A stretch of DNA of 64,000 nt, from positions 210,272 through 274,271 of the forward strand of contig VFZF01000001.1 of NCBI GenBank assembly GCA_016871335.1, read 5' to 3'. The DNA is from Acidimicrobiia bacterium (GTDB lineage: Bacteria; Acidobacteriota; Vicinamibacteria; Vicinamibacterales; SCN-69-37). Below are positions 7,602-15,963 of this stretch, piece after piece. The notes under the pieces are model-generated. The model was not told where the DNA came from and searched no databases. It saw nothing but the letters and a program-made list of their open reading frames with translations. The position numbers were made by a program, and so were the translations under genes. Each line of letters opens with the position of its first letter. The stretch's first letter is position 1.

Positions 7602-9056
7602 GTGACCCAACACTCACCCGCCGAAATCCGGAAAGTCATCGCCGCCTCAGCGGTCGGCACCATGATCGAGTGGTACGACTTCTACATCTTCGGGAGTCTC
7701 GCCACGATCATCGCTCCGCTCTTTTATCCCAGCGGCGACGACACCTGGGCCCTCATCGCCTATCTCTCCACCTTTGCCGTCGGCTTCGTGGTGCGTCCGT
7801 TCGGCGCACTCGCATTCGGTCGCATCGGCGATCTGGTGGGACGGAAGTACGCGTTCCTGGTCACACTGATCATCATGGGCGCCGCCACCGCGGTGGTCGG
7901 CATCCTCCCGACGTACGCCACGATTGGCATCGCGGCCCCGATTGCTCTGTTGATCATCCGTGTCCTGCAGGGACTCGCGTTGGGTGGCGAATACGGAGGA
8001 GCGGCCGTGTATGTCGCCGAACACGTGCCCGACAATCGACGCGGCTTTTACACCAGCTTCATCCAAATCACCGCCACGCTCGGCCTGTTCGTTTCCCTGG
8101 TCGTCATTCTTGTCGTGCAGAACGCCGTTGGCGCCGAAGCGTTTCGCGAATGGGGCTGGCGTGTGCCGTTCCTGATCTCGATTGTGCTGGTCGGCATCTC
8201 GCTCTACATCCGCTTGCGCATGCAGGAGTCGCCGATCTTCACGCATATCAAGTCCACCGGCATGACGTCGGCGAAGCCACTCAAGGAAGCCTTCACCGAG
8301 TGGCACAACCTGCGCCGGGTGCTCATCTCGTTGTTCGGTGCGACGGCCGGCCAGGGCGTCATCTGGTACACAGGCCAGTTTTATGCGCTCTTCTACCTGC
8401 AGACCATCCTGAAGGTACACCCCACATCCGCGAACTACATCATCGCAACGGCGCTGTTGCTGGGGATGCCGCTGTTCATTCTGATGGGGGCCCTGTCGGA
8501 TCGATGGGGACGCAAACGCCTCATGATGGCCGGCTGCCTCCTCGCCACGATCTCGTACTTGCCGATCTATCACGCGATGCAATCGGCTGCCGGCTCCGGC
8601 GTCGTCACTGCGGTCTCACAACAGAACCCCGTGACCGGCGCCATCAGTCTCACGCCGTTGGCGATGGTGGAGGGGGCGCTGCAACCGGCAAAGGAAGTGC
8701 TGACATTCACCGGCATCGGCGCACTGGCCGCAGAGCCGGCCGCGTGGATGCTGGTAGGGCTGGTGTTCATCCAGCTCGTGTTTGTGGCGATGGTGTACGG
8801 TCCGATCGCCGCCTACCTGGTCGAAGCGTTCCCGGCGAAGATCCGGTACACCGCACTCTCGTTGCCGTACCACATCGGCAACGGCGTGTTCGGCGGCCTG
8901 TTGCCCCTGATTGGTCTCTACGTGATCTCCGCCACCGGCAACATCTACGCGGGACTCTACTATCCGATCGGCGTTGCCGCCATCACCTTCGTCATCGGCT
9001 CGCTGCTGCTGGTGGAGACACACCAGCACCGGATCTGGGATGAAGTGAACAAGTAG
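7602..9056 (+). CDS. MFS transporter, metabolite:H+ symporter (MHS) type
   Basis: The 484-residue inner-membrane protein has the MHS hallmarks: ASAVGTMIEWYDFYIFG in helix 1, the loop 2-3 signature GRIGDLVGRKYAF, and GLALGGEYGGAAVYVAEH in helices 4-5. The family includes ProP, KgtP and ShiA; the substrate (an organic acid or compatible solute) cannot be told. An extra segment of about 70 residues between helices 9 and 10 is longer than in ProP. The GTG at 7602 gives the normal short N-terminus; upstream in-frame codons overlap the divergent amidohydrolase gene and are not used. Confidence 0.85.
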   Translation: MTQHSPAEIRKVIAASAVGTMIEWYDFYIFGSLATIIAPLFYPSGDDTWALIAYLSTFAVGFVVRPFGALAFGRIGDLVGRKYAFLVTLIIMGAATAVVGILPTYATIGIAAPIALLIIRVLQGLALGGEYGGAAVYVAEHVPDNRRGFYTSFIQITATLGLFVSLVVILVVQNAVGAEAFREWGWRVPFLISIVLVGISLYIRLRMQESPIFTHIKSTGMTSAKPLKEAFTEWHNLRRVLISLFGATAGQGVIWYTGQFYALFYLQTILKVHPTSANYIIATALLLGMPLFILMGALSDRWGRKRLMMAGCLLATISYLPIYHAMQSAAGSGVVTAVSQQNPVTGAISLTPLAMVEGALQPAKEVLTFTGIGALAAEPAAWMLVGLVFIQLVFVAMVYGPIAAYLVEAFPAKIRYTALSLPYHIGNGVFGGLLPLIGLYVISATGNIYAGLYYPIGVAAITFVIGSLLLVETHQHRIWDEVNK

Positions 9057-9059
9057 CGA

Positions 9060-9719
9060 TCAGCGCGGCGTCGCGATCAGCAGTCTGTTCTTGGGGGTGA
9101 TCCCGGCGGGAATCGTCTGCGTGCGCACGTGATATCCCTGCGCCTCGAGCCGGACGGCCCGCATCGTGTCGACGGCGAGAGCCAGATCCATCCAGCCTTC
9201 GAGCGCTCCGGGGTCACAGGTCTCGGCATCATGACAACACGGCAACACCGCCACGCGGGCGCGGACGGCGGCCGCAGCCATCAACACCAGATCCGTCAGA
9301 GCGCCGCATCCATGACACGACACCACCACATCGTCGGCCGCGAGGGTGACGTCTGTGACTGGCGCAGCGGTGTAGGTGACGCGGCCCTGAAGACGCGGCC
9401 AGTCTTCCAGCAGCGCCGCCTGGAGGGTCGCCGCGGAGGCAGGCACGGCAGGGTCGACTACGAGCACTGACGGTGAGGAGTCGTCGAGCAACAGCATCAG
9501 ATGGCCCAACAGGCCGTGGCCCCCGCCAAGGTCGACGACCCGGCCGCCTCTGAAATGGCGGCGCGTGCGGCGTGCCGCTTCCCACGCCTCATACAGCTCC
9601 TTGCGCGGGAGGCAACCAGCCCGGCAGACAGCGCGGGCGATGCGGTCGAAGAGTGAGTCCGCCGGGAACCGCCCGAGGTCGTGCGCGGTCAGGCGATTCT
9701 TCGACGAAGGCGCAAACAT
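9060..9719 (-). CDS. Class I SAM-dependent methyltransferase
   Basis: The 219-residue protein contains the SAM-binding glycine motif VVDLGGGHGLLGHL (about residues 65-78), an acidic post-strand-2 residue (VVDPAVP), a motif VVVSCHGCGALTD in the active-site position, and VAVLPCCHDAE. The CHGCGALTD/PCCH pair is typical of Methyltransf_32-like proteins related to tRNA methyltransferase TRM13 and GSTCD; the substrate is not known. ATG 9719 gives MFAPSSKNRL; further upstream codons are arginine-rich and non-conserved. The gene lies 120 nt downstream of tRNA-Gln on the same strand and ends 4 nt from the convergent MFS gene. Confidence 0.8.
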   Translation of the reverse strand: MFAPSSKNRLTAHDLGRFPADSLFDRIARAVCRAGCLPRKELYEAWEAARRTRRHFRGGRVVDLGGGHGLLGHLMLLLDDSSPSVLVVDPAVPASAATLQAALLEDWPRLQGRVTYTAAPVTDVTLAADDVVVSCHGCGALTDLVLMAAAAVRARVAVLPCCHDAETCDPGALEGWMDLALAVDTMRAVRLEAQGYHVRTQTIPAGITPKNRLLIATPR

Positions 9720-9800
9720 CAGTCGCTGTCGCGCCCGGCGCCCTTGAACTGTTCCTCGGCGTCGGCAAACAACACGTTGAAGCAAGAACCCGCCACCTCT

Positions 9801-9838
9801 GGAAAACAGCGGAAACAGACGGAAGACATTGGAAAAAT
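9801..9838. repeat. Decamer tandem repeat (GGAA-headed) after tRNA-Gln
   Basis: Four imperfect 10-nt units begin with GGAA (GGAAAACAGC, GGAAACAGAC, GGAAGACATT, GGAAAAAT...). The last unit touches the CCA end of tRNA-Gln. On the tRNA strand the first bases are T-rich (ATTTTTCC) and might also help termination. Confidence 0.7.
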
Positions 9839-9912
9839 TGGCTGGGACGCAGGGATTCGAACCCCAATAAGCAGAGTCAGAGTCTGCTGTCCTACCGTTG
9901 AACGACGTCCCA
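9839..9912 (-). tRNA. tRNA-Gln (anticodon CTG)
   Basis: The minus strand folds into a full cloverleaf: 7-bp acceptor TGGGACG/CGTCCCA, D arm GTTC/GGAC, anticodon stem GCAGA/TCTGC with loop CTCTGAC (anticodon CTG), a T arm with TTCGAAT loop, discriminator G and an encoded CCA. Confidence 0.95.
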
Positions 9913-10009
9913 GCACGGGTCAGGTCGCGACCGGAGAACCTTTGTAAGGTAACAGGTCAGCGCCCGGCCGGGCAAGCCCGGCCCCACCGGGGGCACCCGG
10001 GGCGTGCCG

Positions 10010-11587
10010 TCAGTCGAGGGCGAAATCCGCCGCGCGTTCGCCGATCATCACGCAGGCCGCGTGGGTCTGGCTGTTCACCACGGTCGGCATGACCGACGCG
10101 TCCGCGACCCGCAGGCCCTCGACGCCGCGCACCCGGAGCGTCGGGTCCACGACCGCATCGCGGCCCCGACCCATCCGGCACGTGCCGCCAGGGTGATAGA
10201 TGGTGGAGGCTGTGCGCCGGATGAACGCGCGCACCTGATCCAGCGAAACCTCCGTGGCGGGCGGGCTCTCAGCCGCACCCCGAAGCCGCTCGTACCCCTT
10301 CGTATGCGCGATCGCTCGCGCCAGGCGCACGCCTTCGACGGCCACGTCCATATCCCGCGCATCGGCGAAGTACCCGGCATGAATCGCCGGCGGCGCCAGC
10401 GGATCGGCCGAGCGCAGTCGCAGCCGCCCCCGGCTGTGCGGCCGCGCCACGACAACGGAGAACGCAATCGCCGGGTCCGGCGCACTGAGGCCGCGACCCA
10501 CATAAAACTGCAGATCCGGCGCACCCCGATTGATGCCTGAACTCGCAAACAACCCGGCCGACACCGCCGACCCCGGTAGCGTCGTCAGCCCCGCCCACCG
10601 GAACCCGATCCGCGGATGATCATGCAGGTTGGCACCTACGCCTGGGAGATCAAGAACCACAGGGATGTTGTGCTCGCGCAGATGATCGGCCGGGCCAAGG
10701 CCTGACACCATCAGGATCTTCGGGGACTCGATGGCACCGGCCGAGACGATGACCTCCCGGGTCACAGTGACACGCTCGACGATCGACTGGCGGATGTACT
10801 CGACGCCCGTCACGCGCATACCGGTGAAGAGCAGGCGCTTGACCTGACTCCACGGCCGAACCGTCAAGTTCGGGCGATTCATGATTGGTTTCAGGAATCC
10901 ATCCGCAGCGGAGTGCCGACGTCCGTCCTTCAGGTTCTTCTGGTAGTACCCGGCGCCATGCTCCTGCTGGGCGCCGTTGAAATTCCACTGCGGATCGGCG
11001 GCGAAGCCGAGATCTCGGACACCTTCAAGAAACGCCTCGTGACCCGCGTGCGGATCGGTCGTGTCGGCCACCGCCATCGGCCCACCGACACCGTGATAGT
11101 CAGACAGCCCCCGTGTGTTGTCCTCCGACTTGCGAAACCACGGCAACACGTCGCGATACGACCAGGTCGGACCACATTCCTGCGCCCACCCGTCGAAGTC
11201 GCTCTGGTGCCCACGCACATACGCCGCTGCGCTGATCGCACTCGATCCACCATATGTCTTGCCGCGCGGCCACGGAATCGTGCGCCCCCCAAGCCCCGGC
11301 TCAGGCTCGGTCGCGTACTTCCAGTCCACCTCCGATCCCGACAACGTCGTCCACTGCCCAATCACCGGAATCAACGGATGCACATCGGGTCCGCCTGCTT
11401 CCAACAACAAGACGCGCGTCTGCGGATCAGCCGACAGCCGATTCGCAATCACGCATCCACTGGAGCCGGCGCCAATGACGACGAAGTCGAACTCGTCAAC
11501 GGCACGGAGTACACGAGGCGCGATCGCCGTCACTGCACCGAACGCAAGAGAGGACTTGATGAACGAACGACGAGAGTTTGAGTGCAT
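10010..11587 (-). CDS. Tat-exported GMC oxidoreductase (choline dehydrogenase-like)
   Basis: The 525-residue flavoprotein starts with a twin-arginine signal (NSRRSFIKSSLAFGAVTA), then the FAD-binding motif FVVIGAGSSGCVIANRLS, GMC signature segments (RGKTYGGSSAISAAAYVRG and VSAGAIESPKILMVSGLGP) and the C-terminal catalytic region with IYHPGGTCRMG and a second His in NSQTHAACVMIGERA. GMC enzymes oxidise alcohols with FAD; the Tat signal places this one in the periplasm with its cofactor loaded. The substrate is not clear from sequence. ATG 11587 is used; the TTG two codons upstream is less likely. Confidence 0.9.
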   Translation of the reverse strand: MHSNSRRSFIKSSLAFGAVTAIAPRVLRAVDEFDFVVIGAGSSGCVIANRLSADPQTRVLLLEAGGPDVHPLIPVIGQWTTLSGSEVDWKYATEPEPGLGGRTIPWPRGKTYGGSSAISAAAYVRGHQSDFDGWAQECGPTWSYRDVLPWFRKSEDNTRGLSDYHGVGGPMAVADTTDPHAGHEAFLEGVRDLGFAADPQWNFNGAQQEHGAGYYQKNLKDGRRHSAADGFLKPIMNRPNLTVRPWSQVKRLLFTGMRVTGVEYIRQSIVERVTVTREVIVSAGAIESPKILMVSGLGPADHLREHNIPVVLDLPGVGANLHDHPRIGFRWAGLTTLPGSAVSAGLFASSGINRGAPDLQFYVGRGLSAPDPAIAFSVVVARPHSRGRLRLRSADPLAPPAIHAGYFADARDMDVAVEGVRLARAIAHTKGYERLRGAAESPPATEVSLDQVRAFIRRTASTIYHPGGTCRMGRGRDAVVDPTLRVRGVEGLRVADASVMPTVVNSQTHAACVMIGERAADFALD

Positions 11588-11612
11588 AAACAAGATACCG
11601 GCACTAAGTTTT

Positions 11613-11645
11613 CACAGGGAGACGCGGAGGCACGGAGACGAGGGG
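11613..11645. repeat. Octamer tandem repeat (GAGACGCG-like)
   Basis: Units GAGACGCG, GAGGCACG and GAGACGAG follow one another. The first 17 nt (11613-11629) are identical, in reverse complement, to 37180-37196 at the 3' end of gyrA. Confidence 0.8.
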
Positions 11646-11816
11646 TTGAGTGCCGCATCGCGGCACGGTGAGGGGAGGGCGAGGTCAAAAACGAAAGCAC
11701 CGTGGCTTTGGCGCGCCGAAACCCAGCGCGCCCTACGCTCTCCTTGGTGCTTTCGTTTCTGACCTCGCCCTCCCTTCACTGCGCCCGGCTTTGCCGGGCG
11801 CTCAACCCCGCTCCTC
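11641..11816. repeat. Composite inverted repeat, about 175 bp
   Basis: Arms of about 60-68 nt pair across this spacer. The inner arms (about 11674-11701 with 11746-11773) match over 28-29 nt with one mismatch; outer parts share GGGGTTGAG and each arm carries its own small hairpin (GTGCCGCATCGCGGCAC, and GCGCCCGGC/GCCGGGCGC). The loop holds a GTAG-type REP (11710-11736). No protein is encoded. Confidence 0.85.
11710..11736 (-). repeat. GTAG-headed REP element
   Basis: On the minus strand: GTAG head, arm GGCGCGCT, loop GGGTTTC, closing arm GGCGCGCC with one mismatch. It belongs to the family at 17415, 17464, 28925, 28957, 28990 and 63821. Confidence 0.85.
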
Positions 11817-11825
11817 AAGACACCC

Positions 11826-13076
11826 TCATGGAACCTCATGTTCCCCATGGTGTATCTTGTCGGTCCTCACACTCCACCACAGCGCAACGGCCGAAGCCAG
11901 TAAGACCAGCGCGGACCGGCCGAATCTGTTGGGGCCGGATGTCACATGCACCAGCACCAGCGTGATAATCGACGCGATTCCTGCGAGCAACACTGCACGA
12001 CTCTGGATAGTTGCTGACTCACGAATGGCCGAAATCGCAACACCGACAAGACCAGCACTGGCAACAATCAGCCACACCCAGGCCAGCGGCACGGGCATTT
12101 CGGTCATCGCGCCGGTCGTGGCCCACATGGCGGTCCACGCGAGCGCCACCAACCCGGTCACTCTCGCGCGGGTGACGCCAGGCGTCCACACGGCGACGGC
12201 AATCAAGGCAACCAGCAACACAATGGCCGGGCCCATCGTGGCGACGTCTGACATCCACAGCCCGAGCGTCGAACGAGTCAGCGACTCGATTGTGAGGAAC
12301 GCAAAGCCGGCGATCGTGAACGCGAGCGCGGGTGTCGTGCGGGCGAACGCGGGGCGACCGGTCGCGCGATGCGACCACCCGTCAAGCGCGGCGCCCACCG
12401 CGAGCAAAAATGCCGCCGGTGCAGCGGAGGGTGTGCGCCACAACTCCATCGCTGTGAGTGTCACGAACCCACCGAACGCAACACTCAGTGAACCCGCTGC
12501 CAGCCAATGAGTGCGTCGTTCCAAGGCGACCGCGAGTACCACAAACACCACGAGAAATGCCCAGGACGCCGGTGCGCGCCCTGTGTCGGTCAACACCCAG
12601 AACAACAACACGGACGCACCAAGTGCCACCGTCGTCGGCGACTTCATGACCGCGGCCGTGAGCGCAATCACAACAGCCCACGCCAGAAGGGGCCACGTCT
12701 GCGTATCGCCGACGTGCCACATGTCGGTGATCGCCGCGATGAAGGCGCCGGCCAGCAGGGTGCCGGCAAACGCCAGCAACTCAGCTCGACCGGCACGATT
12801 CGCGCGTGCCGACCATGCCGCCGCGCCGTATGCACAAAGCGTCAACGCCGCCGTGCCGCCAATCTTCGCGGCATGGGACAACCCTTCCCAGTTCCACGCC
12901 ACCAGAAGGATGAGGCCGAAGCCGGCCACCAGCCACGCGAGCCACGCCAGCGTGGCGCCACCGAACAGGGTGTCACCTTGCGGGTACCGGTCAAGAATTG
13001 CCCGGCGCTGTTCCGGGGTGATCAGCCCCTCCGCAGCCCATCGTTCACTCTCCCTGGTCAGCCAGTCGTGTGCCAT
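11826..13076 (-). CDS. DUF2157 family multi-pass membrane protein
   Basis: The 416-residue product starts with a short cytosolic helical part (LTRESERWAAEGLITPEQRRAIL), the N-terminal signature of DUF2157, and then has about 12-13 hydrophobic helices rich in Ala, Val and Trp. The family's function is unknown; members are often near other envelope genes. ATG 13076 matches the domain start. The C-terminal tail (WSVRTDKIHHGEHEVP) ends 10 nt from the composite repeat. Confidence 0.8.
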   Translation of the reverse strand: MAHDWLTRESERWAAEGLITPEQRRAILDRYPQGDTLFGGATLAWLAWLVAGFGLILLVAWNWEGLSHAAKIGGTAALTLCAYGAAAWSARANRAGRAELLAFAGTLLAGAFIAAITDMWHVGDTQTWPLLAWAVVIALTAAVMKSPTTVALGASVLLFWVLTDTGRAPASWAFLVVFVVLAVALERRTHWLAAGSLSVAFGGFVTLTAMELWRTPSAAPAAFLLAVGAALDGWSHRATGRPAFARTTPALAFTIAGFAFLTIESLTRSTLGLWMSDVATMGPAIVLLVALIAVAVWTPGVTRARVTGLVALAWTAMWATTGAMTEMPVPLAWVWLIVASAGLVGVAISAIRESATIQSRAVLLAGIASIITLVLVHVTSGPNRFGRSALVLLASAVALWWSVRTDKIHHGEHEVP

Positions 13077-13116
13077 GGTCCTAGGCTACGCCTCATCCGG
13101 GCGTGTCGTCATCACC

Positions 13117-13142
13117 GGAGCCCAGGGGCTTCAGCCCCTGGG
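13117..13142 (+). repeat. GGAG-headed REP element, first of a tail-to-tail pair
   Basis: GGAG head followed by a perfect hairpin with arms CCCAGGGGCT/AGCCCCTGGG around a TC centre. Confidence 0.85.
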
Positions 13143-13147
13143 ACAGA

Positions 13148-13173
13148 CACAAGGGCTGAAGCCCTTGTGCTCC
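13148..13173 (-). repeat. GGAG-headed REP element, second of a tail-to-tail pair
   Basis: On the minus strand GGAG precedes a perfect hairpin with arms CACAAGGGCT/AGCCCTTGTG. Head, CTTCAG centre and length equal those of the element at 13117 while the outer stem bases differ, so the stem covaries. The two copies form a BIME-like pair 5 nt apart. Confidence 0.85.
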
Positions 13174-13182
13174 AAAGACCAA

Positions 13183-14541
13183 TCAGGTCGTTGCGATCTC
13201 GACTTCGAGGCCGCCCGTCACCGGACGCTGGAAGGTCAGCTGGAGGTGGTAGCGATGGCACACCTCGTGGACGACCGCGAGGCCGAGTCCGATGTCTCCG
13301 CGGAGGTCGGCGCCACGCCCCTCGTCACCGCGGAACCGTCGCACGGCGTTCAACTTGCGCACCTCGGGATCCGTGAGGTTCGGGCCGGTGTCCGCCACGC
13401 GAAGCGAGAAGCTCTCCCCCGTCCCTTTTCGTACATCCACCGTGATGCGGCCACCACCCGGCTCCCGCTCCAACGCCAACACCATCACGTTGCGCAGCGC
13501 TTGCGCGAGCAGCAGCGGCTCACCGTGCAGCATGACGCCGGGATCGAGTCGCTGCAGATCGATCGTGACCTTACGTGAGGCCGCCAGGTGTTCAAACTCA
13601 CGCGCCACGGTGGTGACCACCCCGCCCACATCGACGCGCGTCGTCGCCCGAGGCGCGGCATCACGAAGCTGCGCGCCGACCACGACGTTGCTGAGACGAA
13701 GCGCTTCCGCAACAATGCGCGACGCGTCAGCCGACGTCAGCGCGGATTGAAGCAGGGCTTCGGTATCAGCCGTGATGTAGGACAGGAAGCGGCGCGAGTC
13801 GGCGTCGCGATCGCGGAAGTCCGTGTGCAGGCGATTGATGTCGAGGGCCGCCTCGTTGAATGCAAAGCCGAGCTGGCTCAATTCGTCGCGCCCGCTCACG
13901 GCCGCGGGCTCGCGGTATTCCGTGCGAGCCGAGGCGCGCATCTGGCCGCCTATCCGCCGCACGCGACGTTCCACCGGCCACGCCACCAGCATCATCCCGA
14001 CAAAGGCCACAAGTGTGAACCCGCCAAAAAGGCGTGCGCGCTGTTGAAACTGTCCGGCGGCCGGATGCATGCGGAACATCAGGAATGCGCACGGACCTTC
14101 CCAGCGGGTCGCGAGCACCGTCTGCGTACCGGTTCCGACTTCGGTGGAGAACGATTCAGTGACGGTGAGCGCGCCGGTGCGAAGTGCCGCGCGCATCGAC
14201 GCCGGAATCCGCGGAGCGGCGGTGCTCTGCCCGATGTGTTCGGCGTCGTAGGCAAAAAATTCGACTGGCCGTGCTGAGGCATCCGGGCGCGGCGCCAGAA
14301 CATCGGCATCCGGATCGGCGAGCAACTCCGCGCTCGGCGCGTTTTCGCGCGGGCCCGCCAGGAACCACTTCGGGTTCGCTTCACAGCGCGCGCGAATCAA
14401 ATCGGTCTGGAAGGACGCGGCCATCCACTCAATGGCCAGCGCCCGATCCCTGGCCCGGACGCGGTCCACGGTCCACACCGCCAGAGCCGCCGCGACCAAG
14501 GAGAGCAAAAAAGCGATCAGCAGCAGGCGTCTCAGCAGCAT
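13183..14541 (-). CDS. Histidine-kinase-like membrane protein lacking key catalytic residues
   Basis: The 452-residue protein has two membrane helices (about 5-26 and 171-189) enclosing a periplasmic domain, a HAMP-like linker (190-240), a DHp-like helix pair and a GHKL ATPase domain (about 305-452). The H-box aligns as RRFLSYITADTEALL, with Ala258 where the phospho-accepting His should be. The N-box reads ALRNVMVLALE, with Leu355 in place of the usual Mg-binding Asn, and the G1 box reads ADTGPN. The G2 region DIGLGLAVVHEV is normal. No response regulator is adjacent. I infer a pseudokinase or atypical sensor. It lies 39 nt downstream of the glycosylase gene on the same strand. Confidence 0.8.
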   Translation of the reverse strand: MLLRRLLLIAFLLSLVAAALAVWTVDRVRARDRALAIEWMAASFQTDLIRARCEANPKWFLAGPRENAPSAELLADPDADVLAPRPDASARPVEFFAYDAEHIGQSTAAPRIPASMRAALRTGALTVTESFSTEVGTGTQTVLATRWEGPCAFLMFRMHPAAGQFQQRARLFGGFTLVAFVGMMLVAWPVERRVRRIGGQMRASARTEYREPAAVSGRDELSQLGFAFNEAALDINRLHTDFRDRDADSRRFLSYITADTEALLQSALTSADASRIVAEALRLSNVVVGAQLRDAAPRATTRVDVGGVVTTVAREFEHLAASRKVTIDLQRLDPGVMLHGEPLLLAQALRNVMVLALEREPGGGRITVDVRKGTGESFSLRVADTGPNLTDPEVRKLNAVRRFRGDEGRGADLRGDIGLGLAVVHEVCHRYHLQLTFQRPVTGGLEVEIATT

Positions 14542-14580
14542 CTGGCAGTGGGATACGTCCGGCGATGGGGTGGCGTTGCC

Positions 14581-15252
14581 TTATTCCTGGGCGCGCCAGA
14601 GATACCAGCAGGCGATCGACCGGTACGGCTGCCACGCCTTCGCGGCCCGTTCCATTGTCCGGATGGATGGGCGGCGTTTCATGGCCAGCACCTGCTGGAA
14701 GCCTTTGACGATGCCAAGGTCACCCGTCGGCAGGACGTCAGGCCGATGGAGGCAGAACATCAGGAACATCTGGGCCGTCCAGCGGCCGAAGCCCTTGACC
14801 GCGACGATCACCTCAATGACCTCCTCATCGGTGAGGTCCCGCAGCGAGTGCAGATCGAGTCGCCCATCGGCGACCCGTTCGGACAAGTCCCGCAGATACG
14901 CGACCTTCTGTCCGCTCAAACCAGCCGCACGAAGGTCGGCCACCGGCAGCGCCAGCAGCGCCTCGGGCGACAAACGAGGCATCAGGGCCAACACTCGACC
15001 CCGGATGGTGTCGGCCGCCTTGGTCGACAACTGTTGGGAGATGACAGCCCGCACGAGCGCATCAAACGGGTCCCGCCGCTCAAAATTCGGCCGTCGGCGC
15101 CCCGTCTGCCGGATCACCTCTCCAAGCCTCGGGTCAGCCTTCATCAGATACCGGCGCCCGGTTTCAAAGACGTCCGCCGGTGTAGAACTGCGCGCTGTTG
15201 CACTCGATTGCACACCGGAACGGGGGAGACGGGCGATTCGAGTGGCAGCCAT
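14581..15252 (-). CDS. DNA-3-methyladenine glycosylase II (AlkA-type, HhH-GPD)
   Basis: The 223-residue protein is a helix-hairpin-helix base-excision glycosylase. The conserved segment FDALVRAVISQQLSTKAADTI (from about residue 63) precedes the HhH motif VKGFGRWTAQMF (about 152-163) and the catalytic Asp in PTGDLGIVKG (Asp178). AlkA enzymes remove 3-methyladenine and other alkylated purines from DNA. The N-terminal AlkA extension domain is missing, as in the shorter yeast Mag1-like forms. ATG 15252 begins MAATRIARLP; upstream codons have no homology-like character. Confidence 0.9.
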   Translation of the reverse strand: MAATRIARLPRSGVQSSATARSSTPADVFETGRRYLMKADPRLGEVIRQTGRRRPNFERRDPFDALVRAVISQQLSTKAADTIRGRVLALMPRLSPEALLALPVADLRAAGLSGQKVAYLRDLSERVADGRLDLHSLRDLTDEEVIEVIVAVKGFGRWTAQMFLMFCLHRPDVLPTGDLGIVKGFQQVLAMKRRPSIRTMERAAKAWQPYRSIACWYLWRAQE

Positions 15253-15342
15253 GGAGTATCGGAACCGATAGCAGCTTACTGAACATGACGTTCTCGTGTC
15301 TCGACGGTCCACAGCTCGGCGCCAATCTCGCCTACACACGAG

Positions 15343-15963
15343 ATGATCGAGTTCCTGTCGATCAATGGATTTGGTGTGGACGCAGCCGCCTCGGCGACCC
15401 TCCCTGTGACAACACACGTGACTCAGGTCACCTCGAAGTACCGGCCGAGCCTCAACGATGCGGAGAAGGAACTGCGGCGACGTGTAGGTGACCTCGCGCA
15501 GATCACGACGCTGTCCGGCGCCGTGCGTGTGCCGCAGTACACCAGTGTCGAGATGTATGCCTGGGCGTACACACAAGCCAAGGCACGCACCTCCGGGCGA
15601 ACGGCGCAGAACGCGATCATTGTGCCCATTCGAAAGTCTGCCGAGTGGTGGGCGATGCCGCCGATGGAACGGCACCAATACTTTTATCCCCATCACGACC
15701 GGCGGAGCGGATGCCCGGTCGCCGGCCACGCCGAGCTTGGCCGGACCGCCGCACCGAAGATCTTCCGGCGTGTGTTCTACAACCCGAACGGCGAAGGCCT
15801 CGACGGAGAGTGGGACTTCATTGCGTACTTCGAGTGCGCCGATGAAGACCTGGTGCTCTTCGAAGAGACACTCGCGGCGATGCGCGACACCACGCGCAAC
15901 CCGGAGTCGCAGTTCGTCGAAGAAGGCCCTATCTGGCGGGGACGCCGTTCGCTGCGCTGGTAA
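15343..15963 (+). CDS. Chlorite dismutase family heme protein
   Basis: The 206-residue product has the second ferredoxin-like half of chlorite dismutase/HemQ-type proteins: IIVPIRKSAEWWAMPPMERHQYF, a His-containing segment (AGHAELGRTAAPKIFRRVFYN) at the heme-ligand region, and WDFIAYFECADEDLVLFEETLAAMR. Members bind heme; known activities are chlorite dismutation, coproheme decarboxylation or none. The protein is shorter than HemQ, so its activity is not assignable. Its last 35 nt overlap the convergent 3' end of gltX. Confidence 0.75.
   Translation: MIEFLSINGFGVDAAASATLPVTTHVTQVTSKYRPSLNDAEKELRRRVGDLAQITTLSGAVRVPQYTSVEMYAWAYTQAKARTSGRTAQNAIIVPIRKSAEWWAMPPMERHQYFYPHHDRRSGCPVAGHAELGRTAAPKIFRRVFYNPNGEGLDGEWDFIAYFECADEDLVLFEETLAAMRDTTRNPESQFVEEGPIWRGRRSLRW

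Noticed and set aside
15198..15491. Small plus-strand frame before the chlorite-dismutase-like gene
   Set aside because: It overlaps the AlkA start and the dismutase gene in another frame, with no domain.
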